A stretch of 64,000 nucleotides of DNA from Butyricimonas virosa (GTDB taxonomy: Bacteria; Bacteroidota; Bacteroidia; Bacteroidales; Marinifilaceae), in contig NZ_CP102269.1 in NCBI RefSeq assembly GCF_025148635.1, positions 1,178,001-1,242,000 of the forward strand. Reading direction: 5' to 3'. A program made the position numbers and the translations under genes. This document shows, in pieces, positions 45,549-54,798 of the stretch (position 1 is its first letter; each line of letters opens with the position of its first letter). The notes under the pieces are model-generated. The model searched no databases, had not been told where the DNA came from, and saw only the letters and a program-made list of their open reading frames with translations.

Positions 45549-46769
45549 TTATTCTTGAGGTTGTAATTCTGGTTTCGTGTAAATCAAGGGTCTAATATCA
45601 GATGTACACACGAAATCTTCCAACGAATTATTGGTATCCTGCAAAACGACCCGTCCATCTTCTTCCACCCTTGCAACTTTCCGCTCTATACTTTCCCCTG
45701 TTCGTCCCGAAGCCGTTGACAATGTCTGATACGACGCATCAATTCTTGCAGGCATTCTCTTTTTAGATAGATCAATCTCCTGTGCATTATACTTCAAACA
45801 CTCCACTCCATCAAGAACCATACTTGTTGCAATTTGCACATACCACGCATGACTTGGCTTAGCATCTGGTTTTTGCTTTTTCGTCAAATCATTTACATCC
45901 CCGTCATAGCGGAACAGCACAAGCTGATTCCCACCACCAACTACCATATTTAACCAATCTAAAGTGGCAAGCGATTTATAGACATGTGGCAATTGTTCCA
46001 CCTGACTATTCTGGGGTTTATTAACAGCCTTTACTTCATAATCCGCTATTGTCAAATCCAATGACAAAGGAGCATCTATCGTGTGATCAATAGCTTGCCG
46101 GGCAATTAATATACTCTTTCCCGGCTCTAAATCACGTGTCGGCAACTTGAATATATCTTTGGCATAAATATACTGTTCTTTCTCCTCCACAAACCAAGGA
46201 GTACTCTCCGTTTCCAACAAAGCAATATGTATATTTTCTGTCGAAACCGTCTGATCCGAATTATTATACAGTTCTATATACTGATCCACATCATAATTTT
46301 TATTATTGGCATTCTTTGTACCGGAATAATAAATCTTACTAAAGATCAGACTCTGTCGTACTCCCATCTGCAAAGTCAACTCCCCGTTATAATTCTCGTA
46401 AATTCTCAAATTAGGCAATGTCCCATTCAGTAACACATCGTTTGCCTCAATAGGAGGATTTACCATATTCCCATACTCCTCCCGAGGTAACACATAAGAA
46501 ACGGCCAAGCTGTATACGTCCGGCAAAAGATCCTGAAAAACAGCGACGCCCTCCTCGTCCGTCACCGCTTTATAAGAATTTTTACTTCCCCGGATAGTCA
46601 CCTCTTTATTAGCAAAACGGGTATCGATAAAATCTTCTTCCTGCAAACTAATCTTAATCTCCACCTTCCGCACAGGTTCAATATCATCGGTTGACGGCAT
46701 ACATGCAGAAAACATCCCGCCAAACATACAAAAACCTAGCAAATATCGAAATATATCTATCGTTCTCAT
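45549..46769 (-). CDS. DUF4876-type surface lipoprotein
   Basis: 406 residues from ATG at 46767-46769 (MRTIDIFRYLLGFCMF); lipoprotein signal GGMFSACMPS. The first part is a carboxypeptidase-regulatory-like sandwich (about 35-110: VTIRGSKNSYKAVTDEEGVA, VFQDLLPDVYSLAVSYV), then the DUF4876 core (IFSKIYYSGTKNANNKNYDV, QYIELYNNSDQTVSTENIHI), which resembles a lamin-tail-like fold. It stands where SusD would be, directly after the TonB receptor, and may be its surface binding partner. Confidence 0.82.
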   Translation of the reverse strand: MRTIDIFRYLLGFCMFGGMFSACMPSTDDIEPVRKVEIKISLQEEDFIDTRFANKEVTIRGSKNSYKAVTDEEGVAVFQDLLPDVYSLAVSYVLPREEYGNMVNPPIEANDVLLNGTLPNLRIYENYNGELTLQMGVRQSLIFSKIYYSGTKNANNKNYDVDQYIELYNNSDQTVSTENIHIALLETESTPWFVEEKEQYIYAKDIFKLPTRDLEPGKSILIARQAIDHTIDAPLSLDLTIADYEVKAVNKPQNSQVEQLPHVYKSLATLDWLNMVVGGGNQLVLFRYDGDVNDLTKKQKPDAKPSHAWYVQIATSMVLDGVECLKYNAQEIDLSKKRMPARIDASYQTLSTASGRTGESIERKVARVEEDGRVVLQDTNNSLEDFVCTSDIRPLIYTKPELQPQE

Positions 46770-46779
46770 ATCATTAACA

Positions 46780-49700
46780 TTACAATTTAATAGAAAGCTC
46801 CACACCAAAAGCAAATGTATTTTTATTCCGTTCACTCAAAGTCTTCGTCTGATTACTATGCTGCCAAGGCTCATAATACGGCAAATTATTCACGTAGAAT
46901 GAGAAACCTGCAAAATCAGATATATTCTTCGTCAATCGGAAATTCATCAACCACAAAACCGGTTGCTTTATCGCATCACTTACTTGCGGATCTATAATCT
47001 GATCCTGTAACTTATACCCCTGTATCTTATAATCCGGATCATCCAACATCGCCTGCGTGATTTCATGATACACCAACTTGTTATCCAGATACCCCATGGG
47101 AATTCGTTTCGAATTTGTTGATTTCGAATAATTATACCAAATTACCTGAAACGTGGCTGACCCCACTATTTTCAACTTAGGTATATGGCAAACGGCCTGC
47201 AATTGTGTGCTAAATTGCTTATCGATATCTTTTTGCAATTTAGAAGAATAAGCAATTCTAAACGGAGAAGTATCCACATCCCCCGAATACCCAACCGGAC
47301 GAGTATACAAAGGGGCTGAAGAATACAATTCCGAGCGAGTATATCCTCCTCTCAAATAAAGATCAGTCCGAATCGGATTGATTTTACCTAGATTAATTTC
47401 CAACTCAACTCCTTCATTCACACTTCCGCTCGTGTTTCCCATTTCCCCTGTAGTCGTCATCACCGTATCTCGTCGGAAAGGTTTGGAATAATCCACGGTT
47501 GGTTTTCCTCCTTCCGGATTCGGAACGACACCCCCGTTAGAAATATCATAATAATCAAAAGCATATGTCATATATTGCGATAAACTCCCGAATCCCAAAT
47601 CATTCTTATCCCGAAAAGCCGATATGGAAATCATCCGGTCTTTCGGCAATTTCACATCAAACCCGACTTCATAACGAGTTGTCGTTGAATTTTTCAACTT
47701 GGAATTATTCACGTGTATAATTCTCGTATCATACAGCATATACTGCTCATCGGGATTACCCGTTCCGTAATTCACAATCATCCGGTCCACGTACTTCAAA
47801 TCCGGGTACAAATGAGTCAATCCCGGTGTTTTAGCATTTTTTCCAAAAGCTGCTTTCACATCAAGCCATTTCACCGGAGAAAAAGATAAATTCACTCGCG
47901 GAGACAATGACCATACGCTCTCGCTCTTTCCTGGTTGTAACACAGTATAACGCACTCCTGCCTGTATCGTCACGGGACACTCATCAATATTAAGCATTAT
48001 ATTATCCTCAAAATAAGCTGATAACTGATTCAATGCCGGAATTTCGTCAAATCCTCTCGGACGGGCACTAGTTGGCTTTAATGGTAATGCATCATCCGTG
48101 TTATAATCTCCTTTTCCGCTATTTTTACTATACCGATATTCCACCCCCATATTAAAACGCTGATTCAGCAATCCCGCCTTCACAAAAAAATCATTACTTA
48201 CCTTGGCAAACACACTTAACGGCTTACCAATCGTACCCCCGGAAGTTGCATAAGAAGCCGGCAACAATATCGCTTCATGAATTCCTTCTTCTTTAGCCGT
48301 AAAAATCGGAGTCCGCCCCGTGGAACTGGACACGATCTTGGAAGTAAAATAATCAGAACGTCCCGTTGTAACTCCCACATTATATCTCAATGTTCTACTC
48401 AATGCACTATTAAAAGAAAAAGAACCTTCATGACTGAATTTCAACGTATAATCTTTACTCTCGGTATACGTCCCGTTATCTACTTCATCCGGATCTTGCT
48501 GAACATTATCAATTATACCGGAATACCCGAAACGGGTTGTCATACGCCATATCCCGAACGTATTCATATAAGCTGCAGAAGCATTGATCCTGTCAAACGA
48601 ATTCGTTTTTTTACGAGGATCACCCGAGGATTTCAAATAATCAAAGCTCCCGTTTAGGAAACCTCCCTTATCCCCCAATCTCCAACCTTTACCCAAAGAA
48701 GCTTGTATGATCGAAGGATTCACTTTTACCCGAGCTTGATAAGGACTCTTTCCCACGCTAGTCTTCACGATCACGGCTCCCGCACTCAAATCCCCGTATT
48801 CCACGGAAGGAACACCTCGAATAACCTCCACCGACTCAATATTATCGGTTCCGATTTTCCGCAGGTCATAACCACCACCCACAACGTTAAATTCATTTGA
48901 ATTCAGATTCACATCATTAGACATAGGTATTCCATCCACCATAATTGATACCCCAAAAGCATTATTTTTATCCGAATTCAACGTCCGTAAATAAAACTGC
49001 TCCGGACTTGTCATATCGCTATTTTGTTTCAACAACTGCCCGGGCAATAATTGCATCAGATCCGCCAAACTCGTAGCCTGTAAATGATCTATCGCCTGCC
49101 TACCGATTTTTGAACTTGTGGCCTGTCCTGCTTCATTCTTAGTAGCAACAACATTCACCTCATCCAAAGCCAGAGAAGTTTCAATCATCCGGATTTCCAA
49201 AGAATAATTAACCTCTACATTTATCCCTTTCTTATAATTTTCATACCCTAGAATCTGAAGTTCCAATTCCGTTTTCCCCAATGGAACTTGCTGCAGAACC
49301 GCAACTCCGTTTATATCCGTTACAGCATATATGCCTAATTCTTTCAAAATACACGCAACTCCCACAAGCGGAATTCCTGCCACACTATCTTTCACAAGTA
49401 ATGTCACGTTTGTACGCCGCACACTCTGCCCCGGTAATTGCACGGGTTTATCCACAATCGCTACTTGAGTTCCAATTATTCGATAAGTATAGCGACTATT
49501 CTTAAACACTTGGTTCAACACGCTATCCACTCGAACATGCTTCACAGAAATACTCACTTCTTTCACATTCTTTTCTTGAGCATCATTAAAAAAGAACCTG
49601 TAATCCGTCTGTTTCATCATCTCCTCAAACAGCACGGAGAGTGTAACACCTTTCAAATCCAGCGTCACATACTGACGGCCAATCTGTTGAGCGGATCCGG

Positions 49701-49803
49701 CAGCTGACACGCAAAATAAAATTCCTACTAACGTAAATACCGACAAAAATCTTGGGTCTAAAATTTTTATCCAGTTCCTACAATACTTCTTGATTTTTTT
49801 CAT
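46780..49803 (-). CDS. TonB-dependent receptor with STN domain (no SusD partner)
   Basis: 1007 residues. N-terminal basic stretch and hydrophobic segment, STN domain (about 43-118, TLSVLFEEMMKQTDYRFFF), carboxypeptidase-regulatory-like domain (about 130-205), TonB box (LDEVNVVATKNE, about 213-224), plug (LADLMQLLPGQLL; IESVEVIRGVPSVEYGDLSAG) and a barrel ending in FAFGVELSIKL. It is shorter than the three SusC proteins and its plug resembles classical receptors (VRGVPSVEYGDLSAGAVIV type), so it is not a strict SusC. The fecIR genes upstream and the STN domain show trans-envelope signalling. Confidence 0.94.
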   Translation of the reverse strand: MKKIKKYCRNWIKILDPRFLSVFTLVGILFCVSAAGSAQQIGRQYVTLDLKGVTLSVLFEEMMKQTDYRFFFNDAQEKNVKEVSISVKHVRVDSVLNQVFKNSRYTYRIIGTQVAIVDKPVQLPGQSVRRTNVTLLVKDSVAGIPLVGVACILKELGIYAVTDINGVAVLQQVPLGKTELELQILGYENYKKGINVEVNYSLEIRMIETSLALDEVNVVATKNEAGQATSSKIGRQAIDHLQATSLADLMQLLPGQLLKQNSDMTSPEQFYLRTLNSDKNNAFGVSIMVDGIPMSNDVNLNSNEFNVVGGGYDLRKIGTDNIESVEVIRGVPSVEYGDLSAGAVIVKTSVGKSPYQARVKVNPSIIQASLGKGWRLGDKGGFLNGSFDYLKSSGDPRKKTNSFDRINASAAYMNTFGIWRMTTRFGYSGIIDNVQQDPDEVDNGTYTESKDYTLKFSHEGSFSFNSALSRTLRYNVGVTTGRSDYFTSKIVSSSTGRTPIFTAKEEGIHEAILLPASYATSGGTIGKPLSVFAKVSNDFFVKAGLLNQRFNMGVEYRYSKNSGKGDYNTDDALPLKPTSARPRGFDEIPALNQLSAYFEDNIMLNIDECPVTIQAGVRYTVLQPGKSESVWSLSPRVNLSFSPVKWLDVKAAFGKNAKTPGLTHLYPDLKYVDRMIVNYGTGNPDEQYMLYDTRIIHVNNSKLKNSTTTRYEVGFDVKLPKDRMISISAFRDKNDLGFGSLSQYMTYAFDYYDISNGGVVPNPEGGKPTVDYSKPFRRDTVMTTTGEMGNTSGSVNEGVELEINLGKINPIRTDLYLRGGYTRSELYSSAPLYTRPVGYSGDVDTSPFRIAYSSKLQKDIDKQFSTQLQAVCHIPKLKIVGSATFQVIWYNYSKSTNSKRIPMGYLDNKLVYHEITQAMLDDPDYKIQGYKLQDQIIDPQVSDAIKQPVLWLMNFRLTKNISDFAGFSFYVNNLPYYEPWQHSNQTKTLSERNKNTFAFGVELSIKL

Positions 49804-49810
49804 AGATTTG
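49803..49810 (+). promoter_or_regulatory. Antisense -7 element (TAGATTTG) at the operon 4 receptor start codon
   Basis: TAGATTTG fits TAnnTTTG on the + strand and begins in the reverse-complemented start codon, at the same place as in operons 1-3. No good -33 box. Confidence 0.4.
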
Positions 49811-49815
49811 TAACA

Positions 49816-49897
49816 ACTAGTTGATAATAATAATTATTTAACTACTTTAATTAAAGAGTATCCATATGTTTGGTCGCATCCGGTACTCTTTTTTTTT
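49816..49897 (+). ncRNA. Candidate cis-antisense RNA over the operon 4 receptor leader
   Basis: Predicted transcript of about 82 nt. The terminal hairpin pairs AAAGAGTA (49853-49860) plus CC with GG plus TACTCTTT (49884-49891) and runs into nine consecutive T (49889-49897), the best intrinsic terminator of the four loci. The T run enters the FecR stop codon (49896-49898). A palindrome CAACTAGTTG (49814-49823) sits at the predicted 5' end. Confidence 0.52.
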
Positions 49898-51080
49898 AAT
49901 TTTTCAATATAACACGGTTTCCATCAATTACATAATTAATATTTAGATTTGCACATATTGTCTGTAAAACAACCTCAAGACCACTTCGTTCAAACACCCC
50001 GCTAAATAACAACGCACTCGATTGTAAACACTGATTTTCAATTTCCACCCCAAACCAACGCTCTAATCTACGTATCACATCCACGAAGGGTTCATTCTTT
50101 ATCATCAACACACCATCCTTCCAAGCAACCAAACGGGCAGCATCCACTTCCTTGGTAGAAATTTTACGTGATTCCAAATCCAATGCAACTTGTTCATTTG
50201 GCTTCGCTACCACAACATGATTTCCCGATCTTACCCGAACGCATCCCTCCACCAAAGCCATATAAATCTCACCATGATCGCCATATGTATTCACCTCGAA
50301 AGAAGTTCCCAAAACCTCCGTCTCCATATCCTTCATCACCACGAAAAAAGGCCTGCTTACATCCTTCGTCACTTCAAAATACACATTCCCTTTTACTGTT
50401 ACCACTCTCTTACCTATGCCGAATCGTACAGGATAACGAATAGCGCTTTCCGAATTTAACCAAACCTTCGTTCCATCGGAAAGGATAATTGAAACACGCT
50501 CTCCCGCTGGAACCGTGATTTCATTCATAGCTTCTTCTTCAACATTCCGTTTCTCTGATATTTTCACATTCTCATACACCAATTCATTCCTCCCCTCTTG
50601 TTTAATATTTACATTACCCGTCTTTTCGAATATCACTTCCCGCTTCTCATTTCCCACAACCACCTTTTCACCATCAGCCAAAGTCAACATCACCCCACGT
50701 TCATTCGGAATCGTTATGTCTACATAGGCAATTGCCAGATCATCCATGCTTCCAATCGGTTTCAAAAAGAAATAAACACATGACAGGATCACAGCCACGA
50801 TCGCCGCATATTGCAACACTTTTCGCAAAACAACCGCTCTTTTTCTTCTTTCCGGCAAAGCACGCATGAACTGCTTGTAGTCTTGCCATCCCTCTTTCAC
50901 GACTTGATCATCGCACTGAACTCCAGTCGTAGTATGCCATATTTTCTTATATTGTTCAAAATACTTTCGGTTCTCTTCCGTACGAATCCATTCCGCAAAC
51001 ACTCGCAGATCCGCACGTGTTGCAGTATCATCCAAAATCCGGATCAGTAATTCATCTATATTTTTCGAGGTCTGATTCAT
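49896..51080 (-). CDS. FecR-family anti-sigma factor
   Basis: 394 residues. N-terminal cytoplasmic part (IRILDDTATRADLRVFAEWI), membrane helix (about 87-107, LQYAAIVAVILSCVYFFL), periplasmic FecR domain (VPAGERVSIILSDGTKVWLN; GNVYFEVTKDVSRPFFV; VLGTSFEVN) and C-terminal DUF4974-type domain (FVDVIRRLERWFGVEI). Partner of the upstream sigma factor and the downstream receptor. Confidence 0.93.
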   Translation of the reverse strand: MNQTSKNIDELLIRILDDTATRADLRVFAEWIRTEENRKYFEQYKKIWHTTTGVQCDDQVVKEGWQDYKQFMRALPERRKRAVVLRKVLQYAAIVAVILSCVYFFLKPIGSMDDLAIAYVDITIPNERGVMLTLADGEKVVVGNEKREVIFEKTGNVNIKQEGRNELVYENVKISEKRNVEEEAMNEITVPAGERVSIILSDGTKVWLNSESAIRYPVRFGIGKRVVTVKGNVYFEVTKDVSRPFFVVMKDMETEVLGTSFEVNTYGDHGEIYMALVEGCVRVRSGNHVVVAKPNEQVALDLESRKISTKEVDAARLVAWKDGVLMIKNEPFVDVIRRLERWFGVEIENQCLQSSALLFSGVFERSGLEVVLQTICANLNINYVIDGNRVILKN

Positions 51081-51126
51081 AAATTTATCCTTTATACCTC
51101 TTAGACAAACAACTCCCGATTTACCC

Positions 51127-51714
51127 CTAAAAATCTAATCGAAAAAAAATAAAAATTTGAAGTAACCAACCTAAATCTTTACGTAACCGTTTGATCGCTA
51201 TGGTCATCTGAGATTCTACCGTTTTCAAGGAAATACCTAATCGTTCTGCTATTTCCTTGTTTTTCAACCCTTCCATTTTACTCAGTATAAATATTTCCTG
51301 ACACTTCTTCGGTAACGCCTCGACAGAAATCATTATAGCCTTTTCAATCTCCGAACGTTCCAACAACATCTCCGCTTCTGGAGTTTGTATTATTGTAGAA
51401 AAATACAATTCTTTCAACTGTTCCTCCTCGTACTTCCGAATTATATCTTTCCGAGTAATAGAATTTATACAATTATTATACACGGCCCGATACAAGTATG
51501 CTTGTGGAGAAATTGTAATCGTTAACATCGAACGATTTTCCCAAAGTCGATAATACGCCTGCTGAACAGCATCTTTTGAGGCCTCCACATCTTTTAGAAT
51601 ACGACTAGCATAATTCAGCAAGCTTTTATAATAAGTTTTATAGATATACTCGAAAGCAAGTATATTCCCCTCATTTAAAGCTGATACTAAAATTCCCGTA
51701 TTCGTGTAATCCAT
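51127..51714 (-). CDS. FecI-like ECF sigma factor
   Basis: 195 residues from ATG at 51712-51714 (MDYTNTGILVSALNEG); a longer frame begins with TTG and would overlap the probable promoter. Region 2: AFEYIYKTYYKSLLNYASRI and EASKDAVQQAYYRLWEN; region 4: LPKKCQEIFILSKMEGLKNK, helix SLKTVESQMTIAIKRLRKDL. First gene of operon 4. Confidence 0.93.
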   Translation of the reverse strand: MDYTNTGILVSALNEGNILAFEYIYKTYYKSLLNYASRILKDVEASKDAVQQAYYRLWENRSMLTITISPQAYLYRAVYNNCINSITRKDIIRKYEEEQLKELYFSTIIQTPEAEMLLERSEIEKAIMISVEALPKKCQEIFILSKMEGLKNKEIAERLGISLKTVESQMTIAIKRLRKDLGWLLQIFIFFRLDF

Positions 51715-51738
51715 ATCAAGAACAATATCTCTAAAAGA

Positions 51739-51769
51739 CAAATATAGTATATTAATCAAATATTCCAAT
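51739..51769 (-). promoter_or_regulatory. Probable promoter of the operon 4 fecI gene
   Basis: Minus strand: TATATTTG at 51739-51746 matches the -7 consensus; ATTG at 51766-51769, 19 bp upstream, is a one-mismatch -33 box. The start codon at 51714 lies about 20 nt after the predicted transcription start. Confidence 0.55.
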
Positions 51770-51805
51770 ACTTATTTAGACTTAATATAAAAAAGAATAA
51801 CCTTT

Positions 51806-51940
51806 ATGCCAAAATCACATTCTGCAATCAAGCTAAAAAAAGAAATCAATCAATTAGCAGAAGACAAATTACCTGGAGCTACAGAGATCAACTATAACGA
51901 AATCTTTCCGCTTTTCAACCTACAATCTATCCAACAATAG
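51806..51940 (+). CDS. Possible small protein of 44 residues, unknown
   Basis: An ATG (51806) opens a frame of 44 codons: MPKSHSAIKLKKEINQLAED followed by KLPGATEINYNEIFPLFNLQ and SIQQ. It is the only + strand frame between operon 4 and the convergent 858-residue gene, ending 5 bp before that gene's stop codon. The composition is protein-like (no low complexity), but no family is recognised and no clear promoter is visible. It could be a remnant of a longer gene. Confidence 0.35.
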   Translation: MPKSHSAIKLKKEINQLAEDKLPGATEINYNEIFPLFNLQSIQQ

Positions 51941-51944
51941 ACGC

Positions 51945-54521
51945 CTAATTCTCTGGATAATATTCCACTTCCCGATCAAAATGCGGAACGACAAGGCCAA
52001 CAACCACCTTATCACCGAATTGCTTTCTTTCAATCTGAATCGTCCGATCCACCTCCTCCCCGAAAGCCTCCTTGATCCTTTGGTGAAGAAACAGCTCATA
52101 CTTGTCCAAATTGCAACACAAATAATCCAAATCCGCTTGAATCCCCACAGGCACCCCCTTATCACTCATCCCGATATACACGGTTCCTCCTTGATTGTTC
52201 AAGAAACGGCACATATCCTGCATGATAGAATCCAATTGGGCCTCCACGTCCACGTGTTTCGCCCCCACCGGATAGACCAACGAATTCTTAAACGTTCTCT
52301 TTTCTTTCATATTCCCGGACATGGAATCTTCTTCACCTTTTCCCTTCAACGACAACAAGTCCAACAACTCATCCTCTCTCCAACGGGATTCTTCAGGAAG
52401 ATTTCCCTGCACATCCTTAGCCAATATAGCTCCAGCCACTTTAGCCACATAATCATTCTCCGAATGAGAAAAACGTTCCAAATCTCCCGCAAAAGAACGA
52501 TCTCCATATGACGACAGCATTCGGATCACCGCCCACAAAGGTTCCAATGCAGGGTAAGCCCGAAAATCCTTCTCCAGTGCACCCAAGTCCAGTGTTTCTA
52601 AACGTCCCTCTATAAATTCATACTTCACGATCAAATGATTGATCAAGCAATCATAGTACCCTTTCAAACGATAATCACCTAACACGTGAGCCAACAAGCG
52701 AATAAAATAAAGTAAATTCAGATTCTCCAAACAAACCTCTTGCGTCAGGTAAAGCTGCAACAGCCGGATCAACTCCTTCACATACTTACCCGAAACCCCG
52801 ATAGAACGCTCGATTTTACCCGTATTAAACTTTCCCTCGCCATCCCGATTTCTATATCTCTTGCACTCCTCTATATAACTGTAAACCAGATTAGCAACCG
52901 CCTCGTGCCTGTCAAATCGTTCCTTCGTGGCACCTAGAATCTTGCCTTTGATCCTCCCTACCGAGGGGACATCAGTAACTTCCAAAAGATAATACCCCCC
53001 TCTCTCCTCGCTCACCCCTTCAGCAAGAGGGGTCGAAACCAAGAAACCACTTTCCGACAACCACGTCAAAAATCCATTCTTCTCACTCAAAAGTAGAGCG
53101 TTACACTGATCCCCCACCCGCAAATGCTCCACGGCCACTTGATTCAGTTCCTCCCAGATCGAGAACTGCAAGCGGTCATCCTCCGACTCCACCACCGTCG
53201 CCGTCATAATATCCCCGGGATGAAGAATATCTTTCAAACTATCCAACCTTGCCCGTGTCACCTGACTGACATGTAAAACACCCTGTCCATCATACTGCGG
53301 GTCCACAATCGTAACGAAAGCCAGCGTGGGTTTAAAATTATGCACCAGTTTCACCCGTATATTCACGACAGCCCCCACAGGCGGCCGTCTCTTCTGAATC
53401 ACGCTCTTTCTTAATTCATCCGAAAAGTCTGCGAGAATACTTCTCCACGCTTGGGTTGTCCCCACCAATCCTTCTTCAAAACTCAACTTTTTCTTACTGT
53501 ACCCGAGTTTCAAAGCGACACCGTCAATCTCCATCAGCGTGTCAAACTTTAATGAAACCGGAGCGGCAAGCGTGATTGCTTTCGTTTCCACTAACAATTG
53601 CCCGTGTCCCTCGTACAGACGCCCCTGACAATTTCTAATCGCGTCAACCGTCTTTTCTGCAATAGATTCCATCAGGACAGGAATGGAGAACTTTAACAAC
53701 TCTTCCCACGTGAACACGGCATTCTTCTGGTTAAACAATAAAGAATTAAACGCATTCTTCCGAATTACTTCATCTTCCTTATCCCGTAACACATACAAGT
53801 ACCTGAAAAACATGGAACGCAAGCTTGCCAGTTCTTCCTGCACGGAATCCCCCAACAAGATCCGGGCCCCTAGAATCCAAACAGCCTCCTGAATCTGATC
53901 CCGGGTATGTCCTTCAAAACACAGCGCATCATCCTGTTCTCTCACAAGAGCTACCCGTTCGTTAAAACGTTCCATCACCCTAGGATTAGGTTTATTCAAC
54001 GTGTTATACACCAGTAAAACGAGTCCCCGTGCCGGCAATAAATGCAACTTCGGACTAAACCGAACGATAGTCAGTAATGTTATCCACACGAGCGATTTCT
54101 TGTACAAGTAACCCGATAGCATCAATTTCTCCAACTTCGAAGTAATATACACCCCTTCTTCCCCTGCATCAATCAACCGGATCGCCTCCCTGCTGGCAAT
54201 AGCCTCATCCAGATAACGTTCCACCTGCATTCGGGCATCATTCAGCTTGACCCCTTCAAAACATTTCAAATAATCAGACCCTTCAAGCATCCATTCCAAT
54301 ATACGAATAAAAATATCATTCAGAAGATCATAATCTTCCAAGATCATTTCCTCTCCCCCTAACTCCGCACGCACAACACCCAAGAAAGAAAATATCCACT
54401 CCGGCCCTTGTTTTCCAACAACCGTGAAATCATAATCGCAAATATACTCATCAAGAATACTCGCCTCTTCTTTCGTGAGAGGAAGTTCCTCGAACAAGTG
54501 TTCAGGAGATACAAAATCCAT
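51945..54521 (-). CDS. S1-like/AlbA_2 (Schlafen-type) ATP-binding domain protein
   Basis: 858 residues, apparently cytoplasmic. The N-terminal half (about 1-360) is helical and not recognised. About 370-480 resembles RNA-binding OB/S1 folds (GAVVNIRVKLVHNFKPTLAF; GVLHVSQVTRARLDSLKDI; PGDIMTATVVESEDDRLQFS). The C-terminus (about 745-858) is an AlbA_2 domain (LDSIMQDMCRFLNNQGGTVY, IGMSDKGVPVGI, LFLHQRIKEAFG). The domain ends in REVEYYPEN, before the usual final YVR-type strand, so it may be truncated. Such proteins are linked to nucleic-acid or defence functions in other contexts, but nothing here fixes the role. It stands alone, facing operon 4. Confidence 0.7.
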   Translation of the reverse strand: MDFVSPEHLFEELPLTKEEASILDEYICDYDFTVVGKQGPEWIFSFLGVVRAELGGEEMILEDYDLLNDIFIRILEWMLEGSDYLKCFEGVKLNDARMQVERYLDEAIASREAIRLIDAGEEGVYITSKLEKLMLSGYLYKKSLVWITLLTIVRFSPKLHLLPARGLVLLVYNTLNKPNPRVMERFNERVALVREQDDALCFEGHTRDQIQEAVWILGARILLGDSVQEELASLRSMFFRYLYVLRDKEDEVIRKNAFNSLLFNQKNAVFTWEELLKFSIPVLMESIAEKTVDAIRNCQGRLYEGHGQLLVETKAITLAAPVSLKFDTLMEIDGVALKLGYSKKKLSFEEGLVGTTQAWRSILADFSDELRKSVIQKRRPPVGAVVNIRVKLVHNFKPTLAFVTIVDPQYDGQGVLHVSQVTRARLDSLKDILHPGDIMTATVVESEDDRLQFSIWEELNQVAVEHLRVGDQCNALLLSEKNGFLTWLSESGFLVSTPLAEGVSEERGGYYLLEVTDVPSVGRIKGKILGATKERFDRHEAVANLVYSYIEECKRYRNRDGEGKFNTGKIERSIGVSGKYVKELIRLLQLYLTQEVCLENLNLLYFIRLLAHVLGDYRLKGYYDCLINHLIVKYEFIEGRLETLDLGALEKDFRAYPALEPLWAVIRMLSSYGDRSFAGDLERFSHSENDYVAKVAGAILAKDVQGNLPEESRWREDELLDLLSLKGKGEEDSMSGNMKEKRTFKNSLVYPVGAKHVDVEAQLDSIMQDMCRFLNNQGGTVYIGMSDKGVPVGIQADLDYLCCNLDKYELFLHQRIKEAFGEEVDRTIQIERKQFGDKVVVGLVVPHFDREVEYYPEN

Positions 54522-54798
54522 TATTCTTATTTTTATTTAATGCAAAAAATATTTAAACATACACTTTTTGGTAAAGCGCCGCACCTCATGACAAAAAATC
54601 AATGTCTCCATTCCTTCTCCGATGAATCGCAACCATGCAAAAGTAACAACTTTTTTCTGAAAATCAGCACTTCAGGCTATTACAATTTTATTCCTCTCTC
54701 TTCCAACATTTATTCTTCCTCATAAAAAAACATTTTCAATCTCGCCCATTTTTGCTACATTCGCTCACATCAACATAAACACAAAAACATACAAAACC
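54522..54798. other. Divergent intergenic region, no gene seen
   Basis: 277 bp between two divergent genes. A TACATTCG (54756-54763) is one mismatch from the -7 consensus and is suitably placed for the GNAT gene at 54799. No other structure was found. Confidence 0.4.
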
